64,000 bases of DNA from Pseudomonas syringae (lineage in GTDB: Bacteria > Pseudomonadota > Gammaproteobacteria > Pseudomonadales > Pseudomonadaceae), in NCBI RefSeq assembly GCF_021605415.1, contig NZ_WKEQ01000004.1:160707-224706 (forward strand), in the 5' to 3' direction. Below the pieces are notes generated by a model, which saw nothing but the letters and a program-made list of their open reading frames with translations, ran no database searches and was not told where the DNA came from. The position numbers were made by a program, and so were the translations under genes. This document shows, in pieces, positions 27,658 through 37,006 of the stretch. Position 1 is the stretch's first letter, and every line of letters starts with the position of its first letter.

Positions 27658-27735
27658 CTGTAGGAGCTGACGAGTGAAACGAGGCTGCGATCTTTAAGGA
27701 TCAAGGTCAAAAGATCGCAGCCTTCGGCAGCTCCT
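27658..27735. repeat. Long inverted repeat (GGCTGCGATCTTTTGAT family)
   Basis: CTGTAGGAGCTGACGAGTGA with GGCTGCGATCTTTAAGGATC pairs with GGTCAAAAGATCGCAGCC and TTCGGCAGCTCC. The left arm shares the GAGCTGACGAGTGAAAC variant with the copy at 63476. It lies in the promoter-side gap of the peptidase gene, just after the diguanylate cyclase stop. Confidence 0.8.
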
Positions 27736-27745
27736 CCGGGGAAGC

Positions 27746-28819
27746 TCAGACTGAATCGAATAGCTCATACCGGGGTTTGTTGTCGGTGTTGCAGATCACC
27801 CGGTTTCGCCCGGTTGATTTCGCCTCGTACAACGCCTGATCGGCATCGTTGAGCCAACGGGTCGCATCGCTGTGACCCGGTTCGAATGCCGCCAGGCCAA
27901 TACTCAAACTGACCCGCAGCGCCGGGTTTTGCTCGTAGCCGAGGGTCGCAAAGCGATCGCGTAACGCTTCCATTGCCTGAGCCGCGTTAAACAGCGGCAA
28001 ATCCGGCAGTAACACGCAAAATTCATCACCGCCATACCGCCCGGCGATATCAGAGGCACGCAGGTTCTGCTTGAGCAACTTGCTGAGCTGACGCAAGACG
28101 ATGTCGCCAGCCACATGGCCATACGTGTCGTTGATGGTTTTGAAATGATCGATGTCGATCAGCGCAATCGCCCCGCCCCGTTGCAGGCGCCGGCAGCGCT
28201 GGAACTCTATTTCCAGTTGATCTTTCCAGGCCCCGTGATTGACCAGGCCTGTCAGGCTGTCAGTGCGACTGAGGGCAAGCAGCTCGCGCTTGTGTTGACC
28301 AAGTGTGTAGGCCTGACGGAAGCAAATCCAGCCCAGCGCCAGTGGATACAGCATCAGCAGCGGCAGGCACGCATACAACTGAATCGGCGTGGTGGGCGGA
28401 ATGAACGCAGGGGCGAAGACCACCAGCCCGATGGCGATTCCCAGCAGTTGCGCTGCAAAGCCTGCCAGCAGAAAACGCACGCCGCCAATGGCAACGTTGT
28501 TCATCGCCATCATGGAAATCGTCGTGGCACTGGGCAATGGATTGAACTGCATGGCCGCGACCCAAAAGCCGCCCATGAACGCATCGACCAACAGGTTTCG
28601 GTGCTCGGCGTGATACGGCACCCTCGTTCGCCGGGCCCACTGATAAGCCAGATGCGGCCAGACCAGGCCATTGAACAGCATCAGGCTCCAGACCCAGACG
28701 GGAGGATCGAGCGGGTACATCGCCACACTCACGCACAAAAGCCCCAGAACCAATCCGAGGGCGCGCGATGTGTAAAGCCTCCTGGCCAATGAAAGTCCCT
28801 TTCCTCCCGTCTTTCCCAT
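27746..28819 (-). CDS. Membrane diguanylate cyclase (MASE2-GGDEF)
   Basis: A 357-residue protein. Residues 1-175 form a MASE2-type sensor with about five membrane segments (ALGLVLGLLCVSVAMYPLD, LVDAFMGGFWVAAMQFNP). The C-terminal GGDEF domain (about 190-345) has the active GRYGGDEF motif, the metal site DIDHFKTINDTYGH, and an intact inhibitory RxxD site (RASD) five residues before GGDEF. It should make cyclic di-GMP from two GTP and be subject to product inhibition. Such signalling often controls exopolysaccharide, but no link to the nearby EPS locus is shown. Confidence 0.92.
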   Translation of the reverse strand: MGKTGGKGLSLARRLYTSRALGLVLGLLCVSVAMYPLDPPVWVWSLMLFNGLVWPHLAYQWARRTRVPYHAEHRNLLVDAFMGGFWVAAMQFNPLPSATTISMMAMNNVAIGGVRFLLAGFAAQLLGIAIGLVVFAPAFIPPTTPIQLYACLPLLMLYPLALGWICFRQAYTLGQHKRELLALSRTDSLTGLVNHGAWKDQLEIEFQRCRRLQRGGAIALIDIDHFKTINDTYGHVAGDIVLRQLSKLLKQNLRASDIAGRYGGDEFCVLLPDLPLFNAAQAMEALRDRFATLGYEQNPALRVSLSIGLAAFEPGHSDATRWLNDADQALYEAKSTGRNRVICNTDNKPRYELFDSV

Positions 28820-29008
28820 AAGGGCCTCGAACGTGGATCAACCTGCGCCACCGCTTGACGGGTGTGTTTGGAGTCTATCAGGGCAACCTTAAATAGCCAT
28901 CACCGCTCGACGGGCCGAAATACCCCGTCATCACCGTCCGACACCGGACAAATATTTGGCTATACATGAAGGGCGGGATCGCGAAGAACGACTATAAGAA
29001 GGGGGCCC

Positions 29009-30463
29009 ATGCACACGTATCGAGTGTTGATCATCGGCAGCGGATTCGGCGGCCAGTGCGCGGCGGTGAATCTGCTGAAGGCCGGCATCGACGACTTCCG
29101 CCTGTTGGAACGGCGCGATTTTTTCGGTGGCACCTGGTGCCAGAACACCTACCCGGGCGCAGCGGTGGACGTTCCATCGCCGCTGTATTCGCTGTCGTTC
29201 GCGCCCTATCCATGGACGCAAATGTTCGCTGCACAGGCTGAACTGCACCGCTACACCGAATACGTGATCGACCGTTTCGACCTGCGCCACCGCGTGGAGC
29301 TGCAAGCCAATGTCGAGCGGGTCGAGTGGGATGACGCCGAAAAACGCTGGAATGTGCACACCACGGGCCATGGCATTTTCCATGCGCAATTCCTGATCAA
29401 CGCCACAGGCCCGTTGAGCCAGCCGGTGATCCCACACTTCGATGGCCAGGATCGCTTCGCCGGCAAGACATTTCATACAAACCATTGGGATCACAGCTAC
29501 GACTACACGGGTAAACGCGTCGCCATCGTCGGTAGCGGCGCGAGCGCGGCTCAGGTAATTCCGGCGATTGCACCGGATGTCGCGCACTTGCATGTTTTCC
29601 AGCGCACGCCGCATTGGGTGTTGCCCCGGGCCGACCGTACCTTCGGCCGATTTCAGCGCTGGTTGCTGGGCGTAAAACCGGCCTACAAGCTACTGCGCTG
29701 GATGATCTACTGGCAGTTTGAAACCCGGGTGATCGCCTTCAAATACTCGAAACCGGCCATCGCCATGGTGCAACGCCATGCCCTGCGCTTCCTTGAACGT
29801 CAGGTGCCCGACCCGGTGTTGCGGCAAAAACTGACACCGGATTTCACCATCGGCTGCAAACGCGTGCTGGTGTCGAGCACCTACTACCCGGCACTGACCC
29901 GCCCGAATGTGACCGTGCACGGCCGTGATCAAGGCATTGCCTCGCTGGACGAAAGCGGCATTCTGACCCGCGACGGTCAGCACATCGACGTGGACCTGAT
30001 CGTCTGGTCGACCGGTTACGACGCCACCGACGGAGTGATTTCCTACCCGGTCACCGGCAAACACGGTGTGCAATTGAAAGACGTCTGGGCGCAATACCCG
30101 CGTGCCTACCTCGGCACCAGCCTGCCGGACTTTCCCAATCTGTTTATCGTTACCGGCCCGAACACCGGCATTGGCCACACGTCGGCGCTGTTCATCATCG
30201 AATCGCAGATGAACTACATCCTCGATTGCATCCGCACGCTGCAAACGAAAGGTTTGCGCAGCATCGAAGTGCGCGCCGACGCGGAACGTACCTACACTGA
30301 AATGATCCACCGGGAAATGGAACGCACCGTGTGGAAGTCCGGCGGCTGCCACAGTTGGTATCAAAGCAAGAGCGGTCATGTGATCGCCATGTTTCCGGGG
30401 TTCAGTTTCAGCTATTACCGGTTGACCCGGGCGCTGAAACCCGCCGACCACATCTTGTCCTGA
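29009..30463 (+). CDS. FAD-dependent monooxygenase, Baeyer-Villiger type
   Basis: A 484-residue flavin monooxygenase. The FAD motif IIGSGFGGQCAA is at residue 8 and the NADPH motif VAIVGSGASAAQV near 170. Between them lies FAGKTFHTNHWDH, matching the Baeyer-Villiger fingerprint FxGxxxHxxxWD. Such enzymes turn ketones into esters. The downstream hydrolase gene, 22 nt away, could cleave the product. GGGGG lies just upstream of the ATG. The natural ketone is unknown. Confidence 0.9.
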   Translation: MHTYRVLIIGSGFGGQCAAVNLLKAGIDDFRLLERRDFFGGTWCQNTYPGAAVDVPSPLYSLSFAPYPWTQMFAAQAELHRYTEYVIDRFDLRHRVELQANVERVEWDDAEKRWNVHTTGHGIFHAQFLINATGPLSQPVIPHFDGQDRFAGKTFHTNHWDHSYDYTGKRVAIVGSGASAAQVIPAIAPDVAHLHVFQRTPHWVLPRADRTFGRFQRWLLGVKPAYKLLRWMIYWQFETRVIAFKYSKPAIAMVQRHALRFLERQVPDPVLRQKLTPDFTIGCKRVLVSSTYYPALTRPNVTVHGRDQGIASLDESGILTRDGQHIDVDLIVWSTGYDATDGVISYPVTGKHGVQLKDVWAQYPRAYLGTSLPDFPNLFIVTGPNTGIGHTSALFIIESQMNYILDCIRTLQTKGLRSIEVRADAERTYTEMIHREMERTVWKSGGCHSWYQSKSGHVIAMFPGFSFSYYRLTRALKPADHILS

Positions 30464-30485
30464 ACGGGTAATAAGGAAAACGCCG

Positions 30486-31424
30486 ATGCTTTTGTTGTTT
30501 GTCGCCCTTGCGGTTTTCGTGGCCTGGAGCTGGTTGAGTTATCCGGCGGTCGGGCATTGGCTCTACAACCTGAACATGGCGGTGGAGGCCAAGTTGTATC
30601 GGCTGCACAAAATCGTCGTGCCGATCAGCGAAATGACGGTTTCAACCTGGCAGGGCGGGCCTTATGAGGCTTCCAGCAGTGTGTTGATGCTGCACGGCTT
30701 CAGTGCCGACAAAAATTTGTGGCTGCGTTTCGCCAAGCATTTTGTGGGCAAATATCGGGTGATCATTCCGGATCTGCCGGGCCACGGTGAAACCGGCTTC
30801 AAGGAGGGCGGTGGGTATGACATTCCTTTACAGGCCAAACGCATCATCCAGCTGCTCGACGTCTGTGGCGTGGAGAAAGTCCATGTGATCGGCAACTCGA
30901 TGGGCGGCTGGATCGCGGCATGGCTGGCGGCGAACTATCCGGAGCGGATCGCTTCTCTGGCATTGATTGACCCGGCCGGGGTCACGGCGCCGGAGGCCAG
31001 CGACATGGAGCGCCACCTCGCGCGCGGGCACAACCCATTCCTGATCAACTCCCGAGAGGAGTTCCAGTCCTTCTACGCGATGACCATGGCCTCGCCGCCA
31101 TGGGTACCGCGCCTGGTGCTGGACGCCATTGCACAACGCTACGAACAGCAGCGCGATGAGCTGGAAGAAATCTTTCGCGACTTCCGCGCCAGTCCGCCGA
31201 TGGAGCCGAAACTCGCCGATATCCAGTGCCCGTCACTGCTGCTGTGGGGGCGCAAGGATCGCTTGATCGATGTCAGCAGCGTGCCGGTGTGGAGCAAAGG
31301 CATCGCCAACCTGAAGGTGGATGTGTGGGACAACGTCGGGCACATGCCGATGGTTGAGCAACCGGCGAACACCGCGCGTTTGTACCGTGAGTTTCTGGGG
31401 GAATTGCGTGATGCGATTGCTTGA
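30486..31424 (+). CDS. Membrane-anchored alpha/beta hydrolase
   Basis: A 312-residue hydrolase with an N-terminal hydrophobic segment (LLLFVALAVFVAWSWL) that may anchor it. The oxyanion motif is LMLHGFSADKNLW, the nucleophile is Ser in VIGNSMGGWIA, the acid follows LLLWGRKDRL, and the histidine is in NVGHMPMVEQP. Its placement directly after the monooxygenase suggests ester cleavage in the same pathway. AAGGAAAA precedes the ATG. The gene ends 3 nt before glcD. Confidence 0.87.
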   Translation: MLLLFVALAVFVAWSWLSYPAVGHWLYNLNMAVEAKLYRLHKIVVPISEMTVSTWQGGPYEASSSVLMLHGFSADKNLWLRFAKHFVGKYRVIIPDLPGHGETGFKEGGGYDIPLQAKRIIQLLDVCGVEKVHVIGNSMGGWIAAWLAANYPERIASLALIDPAGVTAPEASDMERHLARGHNPFLINSREEFQSFYAMTMASPPWVPRLVLDAIAQRYEQQRDELEEIFRDFRASPPMEPKLADIQCPSLLLWGRKDRLIDVSSVPVWSKGIANLKVDVWDNVGHMPMVEQPANTARLYREFLGELRDAIA

Positions 31425-31427
31425 GCG

Positions 31428-32927
31428 ATGAACATTCTTTACGACGAGCGCCTCGACGGCCCGTTGCCGGACGTGGACAAGGCCCGACTCCTCAAGGCGT
31501 TGCAACAAGCCGTGCCGGATCTTGACCTGCTGTGGCGCGAAGAAGAACTCAAGCCCTACGAATGCGACGGCCTCTCGGCCTACCGCACAACCCCGATGCT
31601 GGTCGCCCTGCCCCATCGCCTTGAACAGGTGCAGGCGCTGCTCAAACTCTGTCATGAACGACACGTGCCAGTGGTCGCACGCGGGGCTGGCACGGGATTG
31701 TCGGGCGGCGCGTTACCGCTGGAAAAAGGTTTGTTGCTGGTGATGGCGCGCTTCAATCAGATTCTGCACATCGATCCCGCCGCACGTACCGCGAGGGTTC
31801 AACCCGGCGTGCGCAACCTGGCGATCTCCCAGGCAGCGGCGCCGTTCGGCTTGTATTACGCGCCGGATCCATCGTCGCAAATCGCCTGTTCCATTGGCGG
31901 TAACGTCGCGGAAAACGCGGGCGGCGTGCATTGCCTGAAATACGGCCTGACCGTGCACAACGTGCTGAAGATCGAAGTCCTGACCATTGAAGGCGAACGC
32001 CTGACGTTGGGTTCCGAGGCTCTTGATTCGGCGGGTTTCGATTTGCTCGCGTTGTTCACAGGCTCCGAAGGTCTGCTCGGCATCATCACCGAAGTCACGG
32101 TCAAGCTGCTGCCCAAACCACAAACCGCGAAAGTGCTGCTGGCCAGTTTCGACTCCGTGGAAAAGGCCGGCCACGCCGTCGCCAACATCATCGCCGCCGG
32201 GATTATCCCCGGCGGACTGGAAATGATGGACAACCTGGCGATCCGCGCTGCCGAGGACTTCATTCACGCCGGCTACCCGGTGGATGCGGAGGCGATTCTG
32301 TTGTGCGAACTCGATGGCGTCGAAGCCGATGTCCACGACGATTGCCAGCGGGTGCGCGAGGTCATGGCCCAGGCCGGCGCCACTGAAGTGCGCCAGGCGC
32401 GGGACGAAGCCGAACGGGTAAAATTCTGGGCCGGACGCAAGAATGCCTTCCCGGCAATCGGCCGTTTGTCGCCGGATTACTACTGCATGGACGGCACCAT
32501 CCCCCGCCGCGAACTGGCCGGCGTGCTGCAAGGCATTGCCCGCCTCGGCGAAGAACACGGTTTGCGTGTGGCCAACGTGTTTCATGCCGGCGACGGCAAC
32601 ATGCACCCGCTGATCCTGTTCGACGCCAATCAACCGGGCGAACTGCACCGCGCCGAAGCCCTTGGCGGCAAAATCCTCGAATTGTGCGTCAAGGTCGGCG
32701 GCAGCATCACCGGCGAACACGGTGTCGGCCGAGAGAAAATCAATCAAATGTGCGCGCAATTCAACAGCGATGAACTGCGCCTGTTCCACGCAGTAAAAAC
32801 CGCGTTTGACCCGTTGGGCCTGCTCAATCCCGGCAAGAACATCCCCACCCTGCACCGCTGCGCGGAATTCGGTGCGATGCACATCCACGCCGGACAATTG
32901 CCCTTCCCTGAGCTGGAGCGTTTCTGA
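31428..32927 (+). CDS. glcD: Glycolate oxidase subunit GlcD (FAD-linked)
   Basis: A 499-residue flavoprotein. The FAD-binding type 4 domain (about residues 55-230) carries VVARGAGTGLSGGAL and CSIGGNVAENAGG. The C-terminal FAD-oxidase domain includes NVFHAGDGNMHPLI and GEHGVGREKI, the metal and substrate side. With GlcE and GlcF it oxidises glycolate, or a similar D-2-hydroxyacid, and passes electrons to the membrane. It overlaps glcE by one base. No glcC regulator or malate synthase is adjacent. Confidence 0.93.
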   Translation: MNILYDERLDGPLPDVDKARLLKALQQAVPDLDLLWREEELKPYECDGLSAYRTTPMLVALPHRLEQVQALLKLCHERHVPVVARGAGTGLSGGALPLEKGLLLVMARFNQILHIDPAARTARVQPGVRNLAISQAAAPFGLYYAPDPSSQIACSIGGNVAENAGGVHCLKYGLTVHNVLKIEVLTIEGERLTLGSEALDSAGFDLLALFTGSEGLLGIITEVTVKLLPKPQTAKVLLASFDSVEKAGHAVANIIAAGIIPGGLEMMDNLAIRAAEDFIHAGYPVDAEAILLCELDGVEADVHDDCQRVREVMAQAGATEVRQARDEAERVKFWAGRKNAFPAIGRLSPDYYCMDGTIPRRELAGVLQGIARLGEEHGLRVANVFHAGDGNMHPLILFDANQPGELHRAEALGGKILELCVKVGGSITGEHGVGREKINQMCAQFNSDELRLFHAVKTAFDPLGLLNPGKNIPTLHRCAEFGAMHIHAGQLPFPELERF

Positions 32928-33976
32928 TGACTGATGTCGATGCCGCCGACGCGTTGCTCGATCAGGTCAACCAGGCTCGCGGCCACAACACACCGTTGAA
33001 GATCCAGGGCGGCAACAGCAAGGCGTTCCTCGGTCGCGACGTGGCGGGCGAAGTGCTCGACACCCGGGCTCATCGCGGCATCGTTCGCTATGAACCGACC
33101 GAATTGGTCGTCAGCGTGCGGGCCGGCACACCGCTTGTTGATTTGCTTGCCGCACTGGACGACGCGGGACAAATGCTGCCCTGCGAGCCGCCCGCGTTCG
33201 AAGGTTCGGCCACGGTCGGCGGCATGATTGCTGCCGGATTGTCCGGGCCACGTCGGCCATGGTCAGGCTCGGTGCGCGATTTCGTGCTCGGCACACGGGT
33301 CATTACCGGCCTCGGCCAGCACTTGCGTTTCGGCGGTGAAGTGATGAAAAACGTCGCGGGATATGATCTGTCACGGCTGATGGCCGGCAGTTTCGGCTGC
33401 CTCGGCGTGCTCACCGAAGTGTCGCTCAAAGTGCTGCCCAAACCCCGCCAGTGCCTGAGCATTCGTCTTGACATTGATTGCGCCCGGGCCTTGGCGAAAC
33501 TCGCCGAGTGGGGCCAGCAACCGCTGCCGATCAGCGCCGCGTGTCATGACGGCGACAGCCTTTATCTGCGACTGGAAGGAGGTGAAGGCTCTGTGAGCGC
33601 CGCCCATCAACGGCTCGGCGGAGAACCACTGGATTCGGGATTCTGGAATGATCTGAACGAACAGCGCCTGGGCTTTTTCGATGACGGCTTGCCGTTGTGG
33701 CGCCTTTCGTTGCCCAACAATATCGGGCCGCTGTCGTTGCCCGGCGCGCAGTTGATCGACTGGGCCGGTGCGCAACGCTGGCTCAAATCCGCTGCCGACG
33801 ATGTACAAGCGCTGGCCCATGAACTCGGCGGCCACGCGACCTGTTTCAGCCATGGCGGGAGCGACACGCCGTTTCAGCCCCTGGCCCCGACACTGCTGCG
33901 CTATCACCGCCAGCTCAAGGCGCAACTTGACCCGCAAGGGCTATTCAATCCCGGGCGCATGTACGCGCAGGTCTGA
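32927..33976 (+). CDS. glcE: Glycolate oxidase subunit GlcE (FAD-binding)
   Basis: A 349-residue flavoprotein subunit. The FAD-binding region is seen in LKIQGGNSKAFLGR, PPAFEGSATVGGMIAAGLSG and RFGGEVMKNVAGYDLSRL. It shares the FAD-type 4 fold with GlcD but lacks the full C-terminal oxidase domain, as usual for GlcE. The start is fused to the glcD stop (TGATGA), so the subunits are made together. Confidence 0.93.
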   Translation: MTDVDAADALLDQVNQARGHNTPLKIQGGNSKAFLGRDVAGEVLDTRAHRGIVRYEPTELVVSVRAGTPLVDLLAALDDAGQMLPCEPPAFEGSATVGGMIAAGLSGPRRPWSGSVRDFVLGTRVITGLGQHLRFGGEVMKNVAGYDLSRLMAGSFGCLGVLTEVSLKVLPKPRQCLSIRLDIDCARALAKLAEWGQQPLPISAACHDGDSLYLRLEGGEGSVSAAHQRLGGEPLDSGFWNDLNEQRLGFFDDGLPLWRLSLPNNIGPLSLPGAQLIDWAGAQRWLKSAADDVQALAHELGGHATCFSHGGSDTPFQPLAPTLLRYHRQLKAQLDPQGLFNPGRMYAQV

Positions 33977-33978
33977 CC

Positions 33979-35199
33979 ATGCAAACCACACTCAGCGAAC
34001 AGGCACGTCTTCTGCCCCGCGCCGCCGAAGCGGAGAAAATCCTGCGTAGTTGCGTGCATTGCGGATTCTGCAACGCAACGTGCCCGACCTATCAACTGCT
34101 GGGCGATGAACTTGACGGCCCGCGCGGGCGCATCTATCTGATCAAGCAAGTGCTCGAAGGCGCACCGGCCACGGCCAAAACCCAATTGCATCTGGATCGC
34201 TGTCTGTCATGCCGCAATTGCGAAACCACCTGCCCGTCCGGCGTCGACTATCACAACCTGCTGGATATTGGCCGTGCGGTGGTCGATAACGCTGTGCCGC
34301 GCCCAGCCGGGCAACGCTTGCTACGTGAAGGCCTGCGCGCGCTGGCTCCCAATCCTGGATTGTTCAAGGGCCTGCTGCGGGTGGGCGCAACATTTCGCCC
34401 CGTGCTGCCACGCATGCTCGAAGCAAAACTGCCGCAGCGCGCGTTGGCCAGCGGCGTGCGCCCCGTGCCACGGCATGCGCGGCGGGTGTTGATGCTCGAA
34501 GGCTGCGTGCAACCGGGCCTGGCGCCGAACACCAACGATGCGGCGGCGCGGGTGCTGGATCGGCTTGGCATCAGCGTCACGCCGGTGGCGCAAGCGGGTT
34601 GCTGCGGCGCCCTCGATTACCACCTCGACGCCCAGACCAGAGGCCTCGACCGCGCCCGCCACAACATCGACGCCTGGTGGCCGCACATCGAAAACGGCGC
34701 CGAAGCCATCGTCCAGACCGCCAGCGGTTGCGGGGCATTCATCAAGGATTACGGGCACCTGCTGGAAAAGGATCCGGTGTATGCCGCCAAGGCGCGGCGG
34801 GTCAGCGAACTGGCACTGGATCTGGTGCAAGTGCTTGCCGAACAACCCTTGGAACAGGTTTGCGCCGCCACCGAGCGACGAATCGCCGTGCATTGCCCCT
34901 GCACGTTGCAACACGCCTTGAAACTGGGTGGCGCCGTTGAAGCAGTGCTGACCCGGCTCGGTTTCAACCTCACCGCCGTGCCGGATGGCCACTTGTGTTG
35001 TGGCTCTGCCGGCACGTATTCGTTGACCCAACCGGCACTCGCCCGGCAGCTGCGCGACAACCGCCTCAATGCCCTCGAAAGCGGTCGCCCCGAGCTGATC
35101 GTCACCGCCAACGTCGGATGTCAAAGCCACCTCGCCAGCGCTGGTCGCACGCCCGTTCGGCATTGGATAGAGCTGGTCGATCAGTCGTTGGCAGAATGA
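33979..35199 (+). CDS. glcF: Glycolate oxidase iron-sulfur subunit GlcF
   Basis: A 406-residue iron-sulfur protein. Two 4Fe-4S motifs lie near the N-terminus: CVHCGFCNATCP and CLSCRNCETTCP. Two CCG-type domains follow with QAGCCGALDY and HLCCGSAGTY. It carries electrons from the GlcDE flavins to the quinone pool. The gene starts 2 nt after glcE. A weak hairpin at 35228 follows the stop. Confidence 0.93.
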   Translation: MQTTLSEQARLLPRAAEAEKILRSCVHCGFCNATCPTYQLLGDELDGPRGRIYLIKQVLEGAPATAKTQLHLDRCLSCRNCETTCPSGVDYHNLLDIGRAVVDNAVPRPAGQRLLREGLRALAPNPGLFKGLLRVGATFRPVLPRMLEAKLPQRALASGVRPVPRHARRVLMLEGCVQPGLAPNTNDAAARVLDRLGISVTPVAQAGCCGALDYHLDAQTRGLDRARHNIDAWWPHIENGAEAIVQTASGCGAFIKDYGHLLEKDPVYAAKARRVSELALDLVQVLAEQPLEQVCAATERRIAVHCPCTLQHALKLGGAVEAVLTRLGFNLTAVPDGHLCCGSAGTYSLTQPALARQLRDNRLNALESGRPELIVTANVGCQSHLASAGRTPVRHWIELVDQSLAE

Positions 35200-35227
35200 A
35201 GTTCGTAGGATTCTTCGTTTGCCCACG

Positions 35228-35259
35228 CGGGATAAGGCTGCGATCTTTTGTCTTATCCG
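35228..35259. repeat. Hairpin containing the GGCTGCGATCTTTTG repeat core
   Basis: GGATAAG (35230-35236) pairs with CTTATCC (35252-35258) around GCTGCGATCTTTTG, a remnant of the long repeat family. There is no T-run after it, so it is not a clear terminator. Confidence 0.5.
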
Positions 35260-35287
35260 TCAGATGACCGTGCCAGGAATTTTTTTC

Positions 35288-36667
35288 ATGACCGTGCAGA
35301 ACTTCGTCAGCCCCGATCTGATTCGCCAACGCTTCTCCCGAGCGATGTCCGACATGTACCGCAAAGAAGTGCCGCTGTACGGCGTCCTGATAGAGCTGGT
35401 CGAGCAGACCAATCGCAACGTGCTCGCTCGGGATTCGAACCTGGCCCGGCAGTTGAACAGCACCGGCGAAATCCAACGTCTGGACATGGAGCGCCATGGC
35501 GCGATCCGCGTCGGCACCGCCACGGAACTGGCCACTCTCGCCCGACTGTTCGCGGTGATGGGCATGCAACCAGTGGGCTATTACGACCTGACCCCGGCCG
35601 GTGTACCGGTGCATTCCACGGCTTTTCGCGCAGTGCACGAAAAGGCCCTGCAAGTGAGCCCGTTTCGCGTGTTCACGTCGTTGTTGCGCCTGGAATTGAT
35701 CGAAGAGCCCGAGCTGCGTGAATTTGCCCGATCCGTCCTGGACCGGCGGCAGATATTTACCCCTGAAGCCCTGCGCCTGATCGATCAGGCGGAAACCGCC
35801 GGAGGCCTCAATGATGACGATGCCGGGGAATTTGTCCTGCAGGCATTGGAAACGTTTCGCTGGCACCACAGCGCCACGGTAACCGCAGCGCAGTATCAAA
35901 CCCTGAGTGACCAACACCGGCTGATTGCCGATGTGGTGGCGTTCAAAGGCCCGCACATCAATCACCTGACGCCCCGGACGCTAGACATCGACACGGTACA
36001 GTCGCAAATGCCATTGCACGGCATCACCCCCAAAGCCGTGATCGAAGGCCCGCCGCGCCGCCATTGCCCGATACTCTTGCGTCAGACCAGTTTCAAGGCC
36101 CTCGACGAACCCGTCGCCTTCACCGATCAGGCGCAAACCCAGGGCAGCCACAGCGCCCGCTTCGGCGAAATCGAACAACGCGGCGCCGCGCTGACGCCAA
36201 AGGGCCGCGCCCTGTACGACCGCTTGCTCAACGCCGCTCGGGATGCACTCGGCGCGTTCCCCAACGAAGCCAATGCCGCACAGTACAACGCGCTCATGAC
36301 ACAGCATTTTGCCGAATTCCCTGACAGCCTCGACGGTATGCGCGAACAGGAACTGGCGTACTTTCGCTATTTCGTCACAGAAAAGGGTCTTGGCACTGAC
36401 GGCACTGCCAATCTGACGCTGGAGGATTTGTTGCGCGAAGGCTGCGTGAACGCTGAGCCGTTGGTGTATGAAGATTTCCTGCCGGTCAGTGCCGCAGGGA
36501 TCTTTCAGTCAAACCTCGGCGATGCGGCGCAGGTGCATTATGACGAGCATTCAAACCGCCATGGGTTCGAGCAGGCGCTGGGGCGTTCGACCATTGATGA
36601 ATTGGAGTTGTATGCGCAAACGCAACAGCGTTCGATTGATACGTGTCTCCAATTATTGTCGCGTTAA
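35288..36667 (+). CDS. hglS: 2-oxoadipate dioxygenase/decarboxylase (HglS, DUF1338)
   Basis: A 459-residue protein of the DUF1338 VOC-like family. HglS uses Fe(II) to turn 2-oxoadipate into D-2-hydroxyglutarate in lysine catabolism. Likely metal ligands are His in AGVPVHSTAFR, His in GPHINHLTPR and Glu in ARFGEIEQRG, matching the two-His-one-Glu pattern known for HglS. The length agrees with the P. putida enzyme (about 464). AGGAA lies 8 nt before the ATG at 35288. No other lysine genes are near. A strong terminator follows. Confidence 0.88.
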   Translation: MTVQNFVSPDLIRQRFSRAMSDMYRKEVPLYGVLIELVEQTNRNVLARDSNLARQLNSTGEIQRLDMERHGAIRVGTATELATLARLFAVMGMQPVGYYDLTPAGVPVHSTAFRAVHEKALQVSPFRVFTSLLRLELIEEPELREFARSVLDRRQIFTPEALRLIDQAETAGGLNDDDAGEFVLQALETFRWHHSATVTAAQYQTLSDQHRLIADVVAFKGPHINHLTPRTLDIDTVQSQMPLHGITPKAVIEGPPRRHCPILLRQTSFKALDEPVAFTDQAQTQGSHSARFGEIEQRGAALTPKGRALYDRLLNAARDALGAFPNEANAAQYNALMTQHFAEFPDSLDGMREQELAYFRYFVTEKGLGTDGTANLTLEDLLREGCVNAEPLVYEDFLPVSAAGIFQSNLGDAAQVHYDEHSNRHGFEQALGRSTIDELELYAQTQQRSIDTCLQLLSR

Positions 36668-36745
36668 CGAGTAAAACTTTCTGACTGAAACTTCTATTTC
36701 CCGGGAGAGAAATCCAGGCGTTATAACTTCAGTGGAGGCCAATGA

Positions 36746-36783
36746 GTTGCAGGATTGTGCAAGACCTGCAACTGGTTTTTTTT
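36746..36783 (+). terminator. Rho-independent terminator after hglS
   Basis: GTTGCAGG (36746-36753) pairs with CCTGCAAC (36765-36772), and eight T residues follow at 36776-36783. It ends transcription from hglS. Confidence 0.88.
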
Positions 36784-36818
36784 GCAATAAGCGCCATTGA
36801 AAATGCCGCGAGACAAGT

Positions 36819-36881
36819 GTTCGCCCAGTGTAATGGCCTGGCAATCCATGCACCGGTAAAGAGCCCTGACACTGGGCGAAC
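36819..36881. repeat. 13-bp perfect inverted repeat with 37-nt loop
   Basis: GTTCGCCCAGTGT (36819-36831) and ACACTGGGCGAAC (36869-36881) are exact complements. The stem is too long and GC-rich to be chance in this AT-rich spacer. No T-run follows on the plus strand. It could be a structured RNA stem, an element end, or a protein site. It does not match the repeat families elsewhere in the window. Confidence 0.6.
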
Positions 36882-37006
36882 GAACGGAATATTAATAGAA
36901 CATTTGCAATATGTCGCGGTAGCGGAAGATGAAATTTATGTACAAAAACGTTATTGAATATCAGACATCGATTTTCATCGACTAACTATCGGAATTGCCC
37001 TACAAC

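Noticed and set aside
36653..36853. A 66-residue minus-strand frame over the hglS end
   Set aside because: It is antisense to the hglS stop and terminator, with no domain and no good ribosome binding site.
36742..36957. A 71-residue plus-strand frame in the AT-rich spacer
   Set aside because: Its first codons run through the stem and T-run of the hglS terminator, and it also crosses one arm of each palindrome. The start is only 3 nt from the nearest GGAGG.
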